Of a DNA stretch of 64,000 bases, positions 25,169 to 37,366 are shown one piece after another. The translations under genes were made by a program, and so were the position numbers. The notes beneath the pieces are model-generated. The model was not told the origin of the DNA. It saw only the letters and a program-made list of their open reading frames with translations, and did no database searches. Origin of the DNA: Trema orientale. Its lineage: Eukaryota > Streptophyta > Magnoliopsida > Rosales > Cannabaceae. The stretch lies in assembly GCA_002914845.1 (NCBI GenBank), contig JXTC01000173.1, positions 306,777 to 370,776 on the forward strand. The letters are read 5' to 3'. Within the stretch, counting starts at the first letter, position 1. Every line of letters begins with the position of its first letter.

Positions 25169-25655
25169 AATTTGGCTAGGGCTAGCAATTGGTGTTATCG
25201 TGTTATATTTGGATCGACACAATTACTACACGACATGATTAATAGACGTATTAAAAACTTAAATCCAAACACGACACGATTAATACATATGTAATAAGAC
25301 ATGATACGTTAACCTATTTAATGAATATATCACATATCATATTATGATTTATTTGACACGATTACTCAACTTTAATACGATTATCTACTAATTAATTTAA
25401 CTAAACACATCTAATTATGTTCAGAATTAATCAAAAATACATTTAAAATATTAAAATGTTAATAAATATGTCGTGTACACGGATTATTTTTGGGTTAAGT
25501 GGGTTGACCCAAAATCTATCCTTTTATTATTTCTGTTACACATGTCGACCTAAACTTAATATGAAAATTAAATAGGTCACTTAAATATATTTATTCAGTA
25601 TCATTTTTGAGTTATATCGCCGTGTGTGTAAAAAATTGTTAGCCGTAAACTTGGC
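25169..25655. mobile_element. hAT-type MITE with 8-bp TSD
   Basis: The element spans 25177-25647 (471 bp), with ends TAGGGCTAGCAATT and, read inward, TACGGCTAACAATT. The flanks AATTTGGC (25169-25176) and AACTTGGC (25648-25655) match at 7 of 8 bases, as expected for hAT. Internal CACGAC/GTCGTG words recur. No transposase. Confidence 0.75.
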
Positions 25656-26213
25656 CATATTTAGATTAAAAAAGTTGACAATCATGAGAGATAATATTGA
25701 TCCAATTCCAATTTGACAAACTAAGAAAATACATTTTATATTTCTAAAAACAGGAGATGATAATTGTTATTATGCAAAATCATAGGTGATTGTGGCATTT
25801 CTTTCAAAAAAAGAGAAAAAAGAATAGGTGAGTGGTATTTTTTTTTTTTTTTTTTAAGTTCAAGTTCAAAAAAGAAGTGATATTATTTTGAGGGAAAAAA
25901 ATCCCAATATGCAAATGTATGAATATATATAACAATTAACTACTATAAAAGTAATGATGATAGAATACGATAGGTAAATAGAAATGATGCCTTCTTTTAT
26001 TTTATTTTATACATATATCCATGCACTTTTTTTTCATGCTTGATATTTTCAAGGTAATGATTTAACATTGTAAACTTGTCCAAGAGAAATTCACAAGAAA
26101 TTAGGAAATAAAAGTTCAGTAAGATAAAGAGTTCAAGATAAAGAAGAAGTGTATTAATTTTTTTTAAAAAAAGTACAAAAATGATAATATATACATTTTT
26201 TAATACGAATGAC
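25656..26213. other. AT-rich intergenic sequence
   Basis: Nothing recognised; a T19-type run lies near 25839. Confidence 0.55.
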
Positions 26214-26514
26214 AATATATGCGGGATAATAACATATGGAATCCCCAACCTTTCCCTAATGTATCACTTAGATCCTCAATCTTCTTTTTTTTTTTTGTAG
26301 CTTTTAACTCCCTAGTCTTGTTATTTTGTAATACTTGAGTCCTAAAATTCCTTTTTTTGTCATGTTTTCTATTAAATTTGCACATATTCCTCACGTGAAA
26401 TATTTTAAAGGCCATTCTGGAAATTTTAATAACAAAGGTCCTATCTTTCTTCAGTGTATACAGATATCCTTAGATACTCTGTTTTAAAGCTAGAAAAATA
26501 GAGCAAAGTATGAA

Positions 26515-28330
26515 TTTTTTTTGCTCCTGAAAACTCCCAGAGAGGGGGAAAAAACTAGAAAAGAAAGTCATACAAAAAGAGTTCTAAGGGAACTATTCAG
26601 CATTATTCTTCAGTATATCAAAAGGGACATCACTATAATTAATCAATCCTAAGGTAAAAGAGAGATCAGCCCACTTAGTAACATTGTGAGAAGGAAAATT
26701 AATGGCTCTTGGAATATTAATGGCCGCCCAGTAGGAGAGACTAGTTAATTTTGTCCTTACTTTGTAAATGCAATCAGCAATGTTCCACATAGAAATAGGG
26801 TCGAAGGAATTCAGCTATGAGATAACCACTTATAAGTCTCCTTTAAAGAGGCAACAAATCTAGCCCTCATCTATAGCATAATCAACTGCCATGTTCACAG
26901 CTAACACCTTTCCAAGTGTGGGGTCTGTTAATGAGAGCTTTCCAGTTTTGATGAAGAGGATATCGCTAGAAGTATTACAGGCTACTATTGAAATAATTAG
27001 GTGGGAGTCACAGATAAGTGGTGTCAAAGTTAATCTTGACCCAACCTGGCAGAGGAAGGGACCAGCACTTGTTCAAGGGAGAAGGATCACTTGGATGCTG
27101 TAAAATGGAATTGTAGAATTCCTTCCATCTACTGAGGATGCCTTATATTATAGTTGTTAAGTTTGGTTATATACCTTCATGAACTAACTGGTTGCGAGTC
27201 CACCAAATGCTTTTAATGAGTATCGAAGCAAAGAGAATCAACCCCCTTTTTGGATGTGGTAGAACAAAGGGAAAGAGTCATTTCTTAAAGCTTCGCACCA
27301 TTCCTTCATAGTTTCAAACATCACTTGGTCTAATCTAATAGCCCAAGGCGAGTTAAACCAAATAGCTCTAGCAAATAGGTAGCTCCAAAAGAAGGTGTAT
27401 TGAGATTTTAGTTTCAAGATCACCAAGCGGGCAACGGTCATTATTAATAAACGAAAAACGAGAGAGGAAAGTTCTAGTAGGCAAGATATTAGAAATAATA
27501 GACCACCATGGTAACTTATGCCTGTGATGAAGTTTTAAAGACCATAGCCATTTCTAAAACTCTAGAGTAGCTATGGCACTCGAAGTGAACCGATTTTTTA
27601 ATCTAACAAGTAAGCAGATTTAATAGAGAAGGTACCTGAGAGGGAAGGAGCCCAAATCCAACTGTCTACGGAAGAGTTTGAGATCAGTGGTGGCATCTAA
27701 AGGATGGCTTTTAACTGTGCTAGAATTGAGCATCCTATTTACCTAAAGAGGAGTAAAGATCTGTAACTGATAGGTTTTGGTTTCTAAGTCCTCTGAGAGG
27801 ATATGGAATAAAGCCTTCCAAGTAGGGAATCCAGGGGATTCTCCAGATGTCTACTAAAGAGGAATTATATACCTTTACGCACAGGCCTTTTTGAATAATG
27901 TCACAGGATTTCAGGATGCCTTTTCAAACCCAGGAATCAGAGATTTTCGGTAGCACCTTTAGGAAATCAGTGTTCCTTAGATACTTTGCTTTCACAATGT
28001 GTGGCCATAAAGAGTTGTTCGAAGTGATAAGCAGCCTATCTCATCTCACAAGAAAGGCTCTATTTACATCATTCATTTTTCTCACGCCTAGGCCTCCACA
28101 AGATTTAGGGAAGCATATTGCATCCCAGGCTTTCTAATAGCCCTATTGCCGATTACTTCCATATTTATTCCACCAAAATTCCCTTAGGTAGGCATTAATT
28201 TCAGAGCAGGTTCTCTTAGAGAGGGGAAGTGATGTCATGATATATGCTGGGATGGAGGCAGCAACAAACTTTAACAATTATTGATAAAAGGAGATAGATC
28301 TTCCAAGAACAGAAGCCAACTTCATCTGGT
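26515..28330 (-). pseudogene. 5'-truncated LINE fragment (3' RT, zf-RVT, RNase H tail)
   Basis: It reads on the - strand. Near 28250-28200 the RT palm/thumb tail appears as IPAYIMTSLPLSK ... LREFWW, then CFPKSCGGLGVRKM (about 28125). The zf-RVT region is at 27441-27238 (FARAIWFNSPWAIRLDQ) and the RNase H end at 26790-26593 (IPRAINFPSHNVTKWADL). A T run at 26515-26522 is the A tail. The first two thirds of ORF2 and all of ORF1 are missing. Stops and shifts are frequent. No TSD is visible. It belongs to a different plant LINE lineage from the two large ones, judged by its AIWFNSPW motif. Confidence 0.75.
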
Positions 28331-29363
28331 CTAAGTGAAATAATTGATGCCTTTATTCGTACCAAAAGAGTACTTAAACAATAAGAAAACTAAATACTTC
28401 TAGGCTTTTGGCAAAATTAGAAAATTAATGCTAGTTCATACCAACTTAACTTATAAACTTAAATTAACAACTTGCTAAAGTAAAGAAAATAACTAATGTC
28501 GCATTAAGGATCTTAGACACGTTGAGGAAGCTAACTTGGGCTGGGTTTTCAAAGTAAATATTGTTATGTTAACTCTTGATTAATATCATTTTTTCCTAAT
28601 TAATTATATATCTTCACAGGACATTCAAGAGCAAGTCCGTTCTAGACTTCAAAGTCGATCAAACCACAAATTAAGAAAAGTGATATAAAATACAAACAAA
28701 AACTAAACCTCACTAAACATTTATGATCCAATTTTTTTTCCAAATTTTAAAGTTGGAGACAATTCCAATTTTAAAAACTCTGTTTTTCTGTTCTTGCTTT
28801 TTTTTTTTTTTCCAAGCCACGTATTGTTTGAATGGCCAGAAAATCAGAGCTTTTCACAAAATAATTTTTTTAATTATTGCCTCTCTTTCTATGATTCTAT
28901 GAAATTTCTCAAGTTTTTCCTTTTTTGAAGTTACAAAAATAGTTTGGTTTGGCTGTCCCTACATTCTGATTAAGAAAAAAAAAATCATAGAAACTAAAAA
29001 CTCATTTCAATCCATTACTTTTTGCTCCATGTTAATTGAATACTTTAATTTTCTAAGCTGTGTATAATTAATGGATGGGTAAGAAGGTTGTTATACTGCT
29101 CTAGTGCCAATTTGTTGATGAACCATTGATTGATACTCTTAGATCGAACATAGTGGTGGCAATGAGAGAGAAAAGAAGAGAACTGATGAAAGATTCTTTT
29201 TTTTTCGTTGCAATTTCCACAAATTCACTTTAAATTACTCAGTGAGAGGCATGTGCCTATTTAACAGCAAAATTGACAAAAAAACATTTTTTGAGACTTG
29301 AGTGTTACAAAACGACAAGATTGGGAAGTTAAAAGCTACAAAGTAAAGTTTGAGGATCTAAGT

Positions 29364-30412
29364 GATACGTGCAGGGACGGAGCTGCATAGGGGCCAATAG
29401 GGGCAATTGCCCCCACTGAACTTTTGCCAATTTTTTTTTTATGTATTATATATAGTATTATATAATATGATATATATACATACAAACTTATTTTGTTAAA
29501 TTTGTTATAAAATGTTATATTAAGTTAGTCTTAAACTTCTTCTAAAGACCATTACTTTGGGGCCCTTTTTCCCTAATCAAAGCCCATTTTTTTCAAATAT
29601 AGTTATTTTATAAAAATATCACACATGAAAATAACAAATACATGAAAATAAAACCAAATAGATGAAAAAAAAAATGTAGTAGATAAACAAATAAAAAAAG
29701 AAAGAAGAAAGATAATATGAAGAAAGGTGTCGAGAGTGACAAAAGAAAAGAGAAGCACATGAGAGTTAGAGGATCAAAAAACCAATGATATTTAAGCAAT
29801 AAACTTATTTTCTTCATTTTGTTTCTTATTAGATAAAATTTCAATTTATTTTATTAGGTTAAAAAATTGAAAATATGATTCTAAAAATTAAGGGTTCTTA
29901 AAATCACCCAATTCAAAAATTGAACATTAAAATTAACCCTATTTGTAACTAATTGGACATGTAAAATTTCAAAAAAAAAAAAAAAAACCAATTTTTGTTG
30001 TAAGATAAATAAATTATATCATTTAATTTATATTTATTTTAGGTTTTCAATTTTTATTAGTTATAAATGATAGCTAAGTTATTAAATAATTTTTATGTTT
30101 TCAAAACGTCATTAATTAAATACTTTTCTGATCTATAAAAGTCATTAAATTAAATACTTTCTTAAATTTTTTACTAGTTGCATTCTACGTGTAACAGTTA
30201 TAGAGAGTCAGTTCAAACAAAAATTCTCATTCTATTAAAGAAAATAATGGTAGAAAGAAATCAAGTAGTATAGAACTTGATGTTGCACAACTTCTTTTAG
30301 ATCTGGACTTAGAATGTCAATTATAAATTATAATATCAGTGTTTGATATTAAGCTCTCAATTAAGTCATGCCCCCACTGGATTTTAATCCTGACTCCGTC
30401 CTTGGATACGTG
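29364..30412. mobile_element. non-autonomous hAT element with perfect 8-bp TSD
   Basis: The element spans 29372-30404 (1033 bp). The left end is CAGGGACGGAGCTGCATAGG. The right end read inward is CAAGGACGGAGTCAGG, followed on both sides by a GTGGGGGCA/GCCCCCAC block. The 8-bp TSD GATACGTG is exact at 29364-29371 and 30405-30412. It interrupts the right TIR of the Mutator-like element and is therefore younger. The interior is AT-rich with no transposase. Confidence 0.88.
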
Positions 30413-30457
30413 GGAGAAAGGTTGGGGATCCTAAGTGATATCAACCCCAATATATGC

Positions 30458-30467
30458 TTATGTATGA

Positions 30468-30498
<31 letters not shown>

Positions 30499-30800
30499 TA
30501 TACCCTATATCTATGCACTACGACAAAAATAATAATAAAATACAATAGGTAAATTAGAGATAATGCCTTATTATTATTATTATTATTTGAACTATTGATG
30601 TATGACTGGCTGGGAGCTATATAAACTACAAAGTTAGCTAACAAAAGTACGTAGATATCTTATGCTACCAATTACGTTGTAACAATCATCGTACTTTATT
30701 TATATCAATTGCTTTTCTATTCGTGCTCAGTACATAAAAAGTGCTATAAAGACATACAAACTGACCATAAAATTTAAAGACTTATATATAAAAGGCTTAA
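30458..30800. other. AT-rich spacer with (TA)n
   Basis: A (TA)n tract at about 30470-30492 lies just outside the Mutator-like element, and a TTA run lies at about 30569-30588. No gene. Confidence 0.6.
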
Positions 30801-31191
30801 TGATTAGTTTCATTTGCCTCATTACGGAAGAAAATTAGGTAACAAGACGATCTCTTGCTCGCATCAACTAAAAATAAACACACGAGGCATATCTTCACTA
30901 TTTGAAATACCAACACACCGAGTATGCTGCCAAATCTCACAAATGTCATACGCAACCCTCGTTTCTCCATCATCCTCTTTGGCCCCACAAGGACAATCCA
31001 TAACACTTTCTTTATTAATATTAACATCATTATTATTATGACTCAAACCACATAATCCATAGAAGTACTCATAATTAATAATATCACTATTATTATTACA
31101 ATAATCTTTGATACTGATACTTCTCTCAAAAACTAGCTTTTGACCAACTTCAAAAACCACCCCAAGGGCCAAATCGGTTCTCTTTAAGACC

Positions 31192-31591
31192 AAATTATGA
31201 ATAGAATCCACAATTAAGCCCCTCAAGCCCTAGTAGATCTCTTTAAAGTTCTTTGCCACTTCTAGCTTCATCTTATCGAATATGGCATTGTTTTTCACAG
31301 TTACAAACTTATAAGGAGGCAATAACATTAGCTTGTTGACCGAGTTGACTAAATTACCTTCATCATGTTGACCATTTCATTCAAATTTCCTTCCAACCCA
31401 AATTATGAATAGAATCCACAACTAAGCCCCTCAAGCCCCAGTAGATCTTTTTAAAGTTACTTGCCACTTCTAGCTTCATCTCATTGACTGTAGCATTGTT
31501 TTTCACTATTACAAACTTACAAGAAGGCAATAACATTGGCTCGTTGACCGAGTTGACTAAATTACCTTCTTCATGTTGACCATTTCATTGA
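31192..31591 (-). repeat. 208-bp tandem duplication inside the PHD pseudogene
   Basis: 31192-31399 and 31400-31591 are near-identical direct copies with a period of 208 bp (both begin AAATTATGAATAGAATCCAC). Since 208 is not a multiple of three, the duplication itself would break the frame. Confidence 0.9.
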
Positions 31592-32518
31592 CTGTTTTTT
31601 AACACTAGTGTACAATACAGATTCGACCTTCCTTCCAAATCTAACTCTAATATTGTGGGAAAATCTACGCGGTACTCTTTGATAAAGTACTTGGAATCAA
31701 GAACAATCCATATAGTGACCGAAATCACCGAAAGAATATTTCCTCCATTTGAGCTGATTAGATTATGAACTTTGAGAATGTACTTGTACAAAAGAATCAT
31801 GTCCTTCATCAACGGAAACCGTGTGATTTTGTACCTCAAGTACTTCATTTTCGAGCCATTAGCTATAAAATTATTACCTTTGTGATGATGTAAAACATGT
31901 TTGAAATGCGTTCTAAACAATACTCAAGAACTTTTATGACCAGATTCAAGCTTTGTCTCACCAAAAATTCCCCACAATTTGATTCCTAAGTGATTTAAGC
32001 ACAAAATTTAATAAATCTATATCTCCAATATAATTACGAGCCATATCCCTAACTTGTTGCCTCGAAACCTACCTAAATTGAGCTCTTTTAAGGGCTTCGA
32101 TGATAACCTTGGTAGCCGTTTCAACTCTTTTGGGTGACCAACAATATGACATTTGGATTAAGATTCTAAGGTTGTAAGACTTTATATTGGAAGTGTCATT
32201 TGGGAGGTGGGACTTGAGCTCAACATGAAATGGAATAAGTCACATAGGGTGGTCAAAGATTTGTCCGAAAATGTATGGTACTTTAAAAAGATGAGGGGCA
32301 AGTCCTAGTTTGAAGGGCATAAATAGTGGATAAGAAGAGTTAAGGGCATGCCCCGTAGGGCTTCAATAGCTCTTTGGTACATGTTTTAGGTGACGCAATA
32401 GGTTCCCTACCTGAACTTGTCGCCCCATTAGTCGAATCACAGCTTATCGTATGCCATACTATGGATTAGCCTCAGGTCGATGCCTCTCTTCTGGGAAATG
32501 TCACTTAGACTCACTTTT

Positions 32519-33058
32519 CTACTAACACATACATTTATATTACCTGTTAATGTACTAGAGGTTATATATATACATATATTTTTAATATCTCATATTAAGT
32601 TATAGTAAAATAAGAATATGTAAACATATCAATCGCCGATAGGGATGATCACCACAATTACTATGACAATATATACATCTCACATATGCAAGACTTAGTA
32701 CTCTTATTTCTTGTATGATTAATAGTCATTAATAAGGCCAATGTTCTCTTAGATTTTTTCCCATCTTTAGCTATCATAAATTTATAATTCTTGGATATTT
32801 ATTTGTTATGTTTTTTACCTTTTTCAAGCTAAATAAACACTTCAAGTGGGAAAGGCCAACTAATAAAATAAAGAGATAGTCAGAACTCAAAAGAAGGCCC
32901 AAACTTTTTTTTTCCTTGTTGTATGTGATTTTTTTTATTAACTTGTTGTATGTGATTTTACTTCATTTATTTAAATCTAAACTACATTAAATGTGTGTTC
33001 CTCTGAACACAACCAAAAATTAAAAAGAAAAATATGTCTAAAATTTTTGAAAGCTAAC
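32519..33058 (-). other. intron 2 of the PHD pseudogene
   Basis: GTTAGC at 33058 and GTTAGTAG ending at 32519 give a 540-bp intron. Removing it restores the reading LRIRKVSLSD across the junction, which fits the family. Confidence 0.65.
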
Positions 33059-33358
33059 CTTATTCGTAAGTTGGTGCACAAGCGATCCCAAAACTCAAGG
33101 ATGTGGCATCCTGCCGAGTCCGAACCAATTTCTAGCCCATTGACACACAGCAAATGGCCAAATTTGTTAGAAGAAATACACCATGCATGACGTGGCCCTG
33201 TGATTCTACAAAAATGTTCGACTTATTGTAATTCCTTGAGTCCCCCACCACTCGAACACTACCAGCTCCTTTGCTGTTCAAACAAGCTGCCACTATTGAA
33301 TCCTTGAAAGGTAGCAAAAAATAATACTTCTTATTGCAAATCATGTGGTGCCCCTAAC

Positions 33359-33723
33359 CTTTAATATAAGTCACAACACCATGAGATTCATAAAAATAGA
33401 AAATAAGAAAAAGGTCTTTCAGTATACTTCTAAGTTCTAAGTATTGTTCTAGGATAAGATAGGACTCATATTAGCAATATATGTTTCAAAGGGTGCGTCT
33501 ACAGTAGGGGCACTCCTACGTAGGGCTCTGTCTATTCACCGTTGGATGAGAATCTGTATATAAATAGATTCTTCACAGATTCCCGTTATTCTCCACAGAT
33601 TTCCATCCAACGATAATTAAGGCATGACCCTACGTAGGGACGCCTCTACCGTAGCTATCCCCTGTTTCAAAAGGAAAATTAGAAGAAAGATATGACTTAA
33701 GTATGAATTTTATTGTACTTTAC
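33359..33723 (-). other. intron 1 of the PHD pseudogene, holding a MITE
   Basis: On the - strand the intron runs from GTAAAG (33723) to TTAAAG (33359). Joining the exons gives the expected continuation except that a conserved W codon reads TAG. The 172-bp MITE at 33491-33662 lies wholly inside. Confidence 0.6.
33482..33671. mobile_element. 172-bp Mutator-type MITE, copy 1, 9-bp TSD
   Basis: The element spans 33491-33662. The ends are inverted and share CTACxGTAGGGGC ... CTACGTAGGG. The TSD TGTTTCAAA is exact at 33482-33490 and 33663-33671. About 94% identical to 39782-39953. It contains a CACCGTTGGATGAGAA ... TTTCCATCCAACGAT stem. Confidence 0.88.
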
Positions 33724-34029
33724 TGACGTATTGGCATTGCCAGCAAGGATGATTAATAGTTACATCAATCGACTCTTCGACGATGACAAGCAAGACATGA
33801 ACAAGAGGATGACGATGGACTTCAAGTTGAAAGGACCAGCAGGGCATTCCAATACCCAAATTACTCTCCAAATGCCCAAATTCAAGCAATGCCTTCACAT
33901 TTTCCCAGAATGCCCCCACGAATTCAACCAAGTACCGATGCTCTCTAGAGCTCTTGAACGGTTGAACCTAAAGACCTTTTCTCCTCTCTTCCTCTTCTTG
34001 CATCCGGTTAGGTCCAAGTGCGACATAGC

Positions 34030-34828
34030 TCTTTGGCGACAAAAAATGAGGAGAAAGGAAGACAAATTAGGGACTACAATATATTTAATGAGGAAGCAAA
34101 TCCAAACTTGTTAGGGGATACTATAATAATCTAAGATATAGTAGTACTGCATTTATTTTTCGGTCCTACACAATTTGTGGCACAAATTAACATTGGTAAA
34201 ATTGGGATGAGAACCAAAAGAGCTTTTATACTTAAGCTAATAGGCGAGCTCACTATATGCATGATTTGTTTCAAAAATGGGGTAATATGCAAATCTTTCG
34301 GGTATCATACGCAATAAGTTGGTGTTTTAGAGTAAATTATTAGACCATGCAACTATTCTCCCACCATTAGAATTGGGCATCCCTTTGTGCTCCACCAATT
34401 TATATGGTCAGTTAGGATTTGCTTTTGTTTTATTTTATAAGGAATAAGCCTAGAACGCAACACACGTTGGCTAACTACCCTCTTGGGAATATGTCTATTT
34501 CTACTACTCTGTTTTATTTTTTAAAGGGTTATTTACTTGGAAAGGTGACATATATATTCTAGAATGGCTTTTTGGTACCATCTTGGTCTCAAAAGTTTTT
34601 TTTTTCAATGACACTTTCAAAGCCAAAATGTTATTGTGGAGTAATAATTTAGTCTTTTTATCCAAAGTCTCTATTAACCCATCATGTGGATCTCATGTGG
34701 AATTTTTGAAAGGGATATCAGAAGGAATAAAACTAAAGTCTACAATTCGTGACTTTCTTCTTCACTTGCACTGTAAGAATAATGTCGATGAACAACGGAT
34801 AAATCCATTGATGTGTTATTAAAAGTAG
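34030..34828. other. intergenic upstream of the PHD pseudogene
   Basis: No recognised gene. A 79-codon ORF at 34583-34822 has no motif I know. Former promoter sequence of the dead PHD gene would lie here. Confidence 0.5.
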
Positions 34829-35220
34829 AGAAAATTTGATTTTTTATGATAAATCCCAGATTTTAAATTTTTTTGAAAAATCCTGGAACTATTTAGAAAA
34901 ATACCATTTTTAAAAATATTCACAAAAATATTATTTTTCACTAATTGATGAGGTACTTGAGGTAATTGGTCAAGCTACATGAGGTAACTTAAGGTAATTA
35001 TACTAGTTACCTCAATTAACTCGATTACTCTAAGTAAATTGACAGGTTATCTCGAAAACCTTAAAGAAATACCAATTTTCAAAAAAATGGTATTTTCTAA
35101 ATTTTATTAAAAGAGTGATATTTTTTAAACAAATCCGAGTTTCTTAAAAGTTTCAACTCATCCAGGATTTTTTAATTTTTTAGACTATGGCCTGGATTTA
35201 TGTAAAAAAAAACCTTAAAA
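34829..35220. repeat. foldback element, family F2, copy 1
   Basis: The outer arms are inverted: AAATCCTGGAACT / AAATCCTGGATGAG, then TTTAGAAAATACCATTTTT-like blocks on both sides. The core is made of GAGGTAAC/GTTACCTC motifs. Its arms resemble family F1 but its core differs; 37850-38190 has a related core. Confidence 0.65.
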
Positions 35221-35640
35221 GTAAGTAAATTGACAAGTTGACAACAGTTAATAATCTTATCCTTTCAAAAAAAAAAGTTAATAATCGTAATTGTTTGCCT
35301 AAAAAGGACTAAAAAAGCCGTTGTTATTTGTAAATGCAGCATTCAGAACTACAAATAACAGAACACAATGCCCAATGCTCTATGTAATAAAAACGTTGTC
35401 AAATAATATAGACAAGATGTTTATATTCTTTTAGGTAAAAACCACTTTTAGAATACAAATTTAAAATACTAACTTAATAGCCGTGGTGATCCCTTCGTTG
35501 ATATATAAGTTTAGACTGCGCTTTAGGTAGTAACCGCAGAAAGGTCCAGATATTGGTGAAGCCTAATACAGTGATTCTAGGACTAACTAAGAGAAATTTA
35601 CACCTTGTACACGTTTTTGTGCCTTATAATTCAAAACCAT
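35221..35640. other. AT-rich intergenic sequence
   Basis: Nothing recognised. Confidence 0.5.
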
Positions 35641-35689
35641 CCATTTTTATTTTTCTTTCAAAAATAATCATTTTCAGGTTTACATTTCA

Positions 35690-36010
35690 ATTTTCATGTG
35701 TAAAGTATATATGGTATACATGTACATTGTAAATTTATATCTATGCTATACATTTTTAAATGTATACAAATTTTTAGGTATAATTTTTATTCATAAAATG
35801 TATACCGTGATATACATTTTCTGTATAAAATCCGTATACTTTTATAATGTAAATTTTTACCTATGGTTTATATTTACCGTATAAATTTATACATGTGGTA
35901 TACATTTCATATATGTTGAAGTGTATATTAATTTTTAGGTATAATTTTTATTCATGAAAATGTATACGTACTACGGTATACATTTCATGTATAAATTATG
36001 TATGGCATAT
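35690..36010. repeat. two direct copies of a ~161-bp unit rich in GTATAC
   Basis: TTTTTAGGTATAATTTTTAT occurs at about 35774 and 35935, and each is followed by TCATRAAAATGTATAC-type sequence. TGTATAC words recur throughout. Reading frames through it are compositional, not genes. Confidence 0.6.
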
Positions 36011-37150
36011 ATTTCTCAAAAAAGGCATAAAAATGGATATTTATGAAATAAAAATAAGTATTTATAAAAATATGCTTAAGAAAATGGGTATTTATAAACG
36101 TTTCCCTGGACTAATGGAAGTTCAAATCAGCATGGCCTTTGGGAAAGAACAAGAATTTTTAGGGGGATTTGAGCAAAATACCCAAATGTTTGGCCCCTCT
36201 TCAGTGAGTGTTCCCTTTTTTCAAACACTATGGAGATATAGTTGGGTATATCAATATTAGAAATAAAATATATTAGATATATACTCAGAGAAAAAAAATA
36301 CAAATGTACTTAGTATAAAAACTAATATAATGTTACATAAAAAAATTTGATGTATTGATAAATGACCACTTATCAAAAAGAGGGGGGGTGGCGGGGAGGC
36401 CATTATTACAATGAAACGTTTAAAACGACTAATTATAAAAGCACTTTTTTTCTCCCCGCTGCTGAAGAAAAGGAAATTGAAAGTAACTAGGAAGTTCAAC
36501 CTAACCTAGAAGTATTTATACATTTTCTTTTCCTTGAACTAGAAGTTTATATATTCTTCTTTTTCTTTTTTCTTTCTTTCTTGAACTAAGTCTAAAGTAT
36601 TTATATTCAACACTGCAAAAGGTTATACATAACAAGCATTTGAGTCTTGAATATAATGTTTATCGGCTAGAACATAATAGTACGTAAGCTCAATAAAATT
36701 GGGAAATTTTTATAACAGTTCTAAAATCCAAATTTTGTCATATATCAGCTACCTATATATATTTTAAAATATAATAGTCTATAACCTGCTATGTTTATAA
36801 ACACAACTACTTAGTCAAGAGAATCTCAACCAATTAATTGACTAAAGTCAACAGTCAATATACAAATCTCAATCTATTAGGCAAAAAAAAGTCAACCAAT
36901 TAGTAGATAAACCTCAACCTGTCAGAGAAAATTAGAATGCAAATTTGGAACTTTACCAAAAAAAAAAACGTTTATAGCTTACGATCAAAACTATTATGCA
37001 AAAATATATACTATTAATGGTAGGAACTTAGACTCATGTGCAGCTGTGCCTAATTTCTTCCAATAAAACCATAATATTGTAGTCTTCATGAAGTTGGGCT
37101 ATGCTTTCATTTTTAAAAGGGCTTTCTTACAAAGAGAAAATTATTGACAT
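36011..37150. other. AT-rich intergenic sequence
   Basis: No gene recognised. Sequence near 36220-36360 resembles, in inverse orientation, 39440-39660 (GATATACCCAACTAT / ATAGTTGGGTATATC), so it is probably repeat-derived. Confidence 0.5.
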
Positions 37151-37156
37151 GGATAG

Positions 37157-37356
37157 GACTAACTTGGGCTAAAATGACTTTTTTGTGCATTTTCTAAAAA
37201 TGACATTATTAGGAGTGTCAAGAACTTCTTGACCATAGGTCAATAGCTTCTTGATTATATAAAAATTATTATTTAGGACTTTTTCATAGTCAAGAAGATT
37301 TTGATCATAAGTCAAGATGTCGCTGACACTCCTAAAACTGTCATTTAGAAAAACAA
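37157..37356. repeat. short foldback MITE, family F3
   Basis: The left arm ATGACATTATTAGGAGTGTC is inverted on the right as ATGACAGTTTTAGGAGTGTC (about 37200 and 37345). Outer TTTCTAAA blocks and inner CTTGACC/GGTCAA-type words also mirror each other. Confidence 0.7.
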
Positions 37357-37366
37357 AAAAAAAAAA

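Larger units (their letters stand above)
26214..30457. mobile_element. Mutator-like element with long TIRs and 9-bp TSD, carrying nested insertions
   Basis: The element spans 26223-30448 (4226 bp). The TSD AATATATGC is perfect at 26214-26222 and 30449-30457. The TIRs run about 215 bp: shared phrases read inward include ATCCCCAACCTTTC, TATCACTTAGATCCTCAA, GTAGCTTTTAACT and GCACAT further in (to about 26435 on the left, about 29205 on the right). The right TIR is interrupted by a hAT element (29372-30404). The interior holds a 5'-truncated LINE (26515 to about 28330) and about 900 bp of unassigned sequence. No Mutator transposase is visible. Confidence 0.82.
30822..34026 (-). pseudogene. PHD-finger protein pseudogene, MS1/MMD1-like, three exons
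   Basis: Exon 1 is 34026-33724 (MSHLDLTGCKKRKRGEK, then after a frameshift LLEFGHLESNLG and PLVHVLLVIVEESID). Exon 2 is 33358-33059 (HHMICNKKYYFLLP, GHVMHGVF, then in another frame NGLEIGSDSAGCHILEFWDR). Exon 3 is 32518-30822 (VSLSDISQKRGIDLRLIH, MYQRAIEALRGMPL, ILSVISVTIWIVLDSKYF and the PHD finger near 30964). This order is that of the plant MS1/MMD1 PHD family, nuclear regulators of meiosis and pollen development. The PHD finger keeps CPCG, DICE and WQHTRC, but two zinc cysteines are lost (AYDIC, VFIF). Stops and frameshifts occur in every exon. The family assignment is from remembered motif order and a database search would settle it. Confidence 0.8.

Noticed and set aside
33713-34114. 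133-codon + strand ORF
   Set aside because: It lies opposite exon 1 of the PHD pseudogene. The - strand carries the recognisable family motifs, so this is an antisense shadow.
36033-36260. 75-codon + strand ORF
   Set aside because: Its start lies in GTATAC/TATTTATAAA repeats and the rest matches nothing I know.
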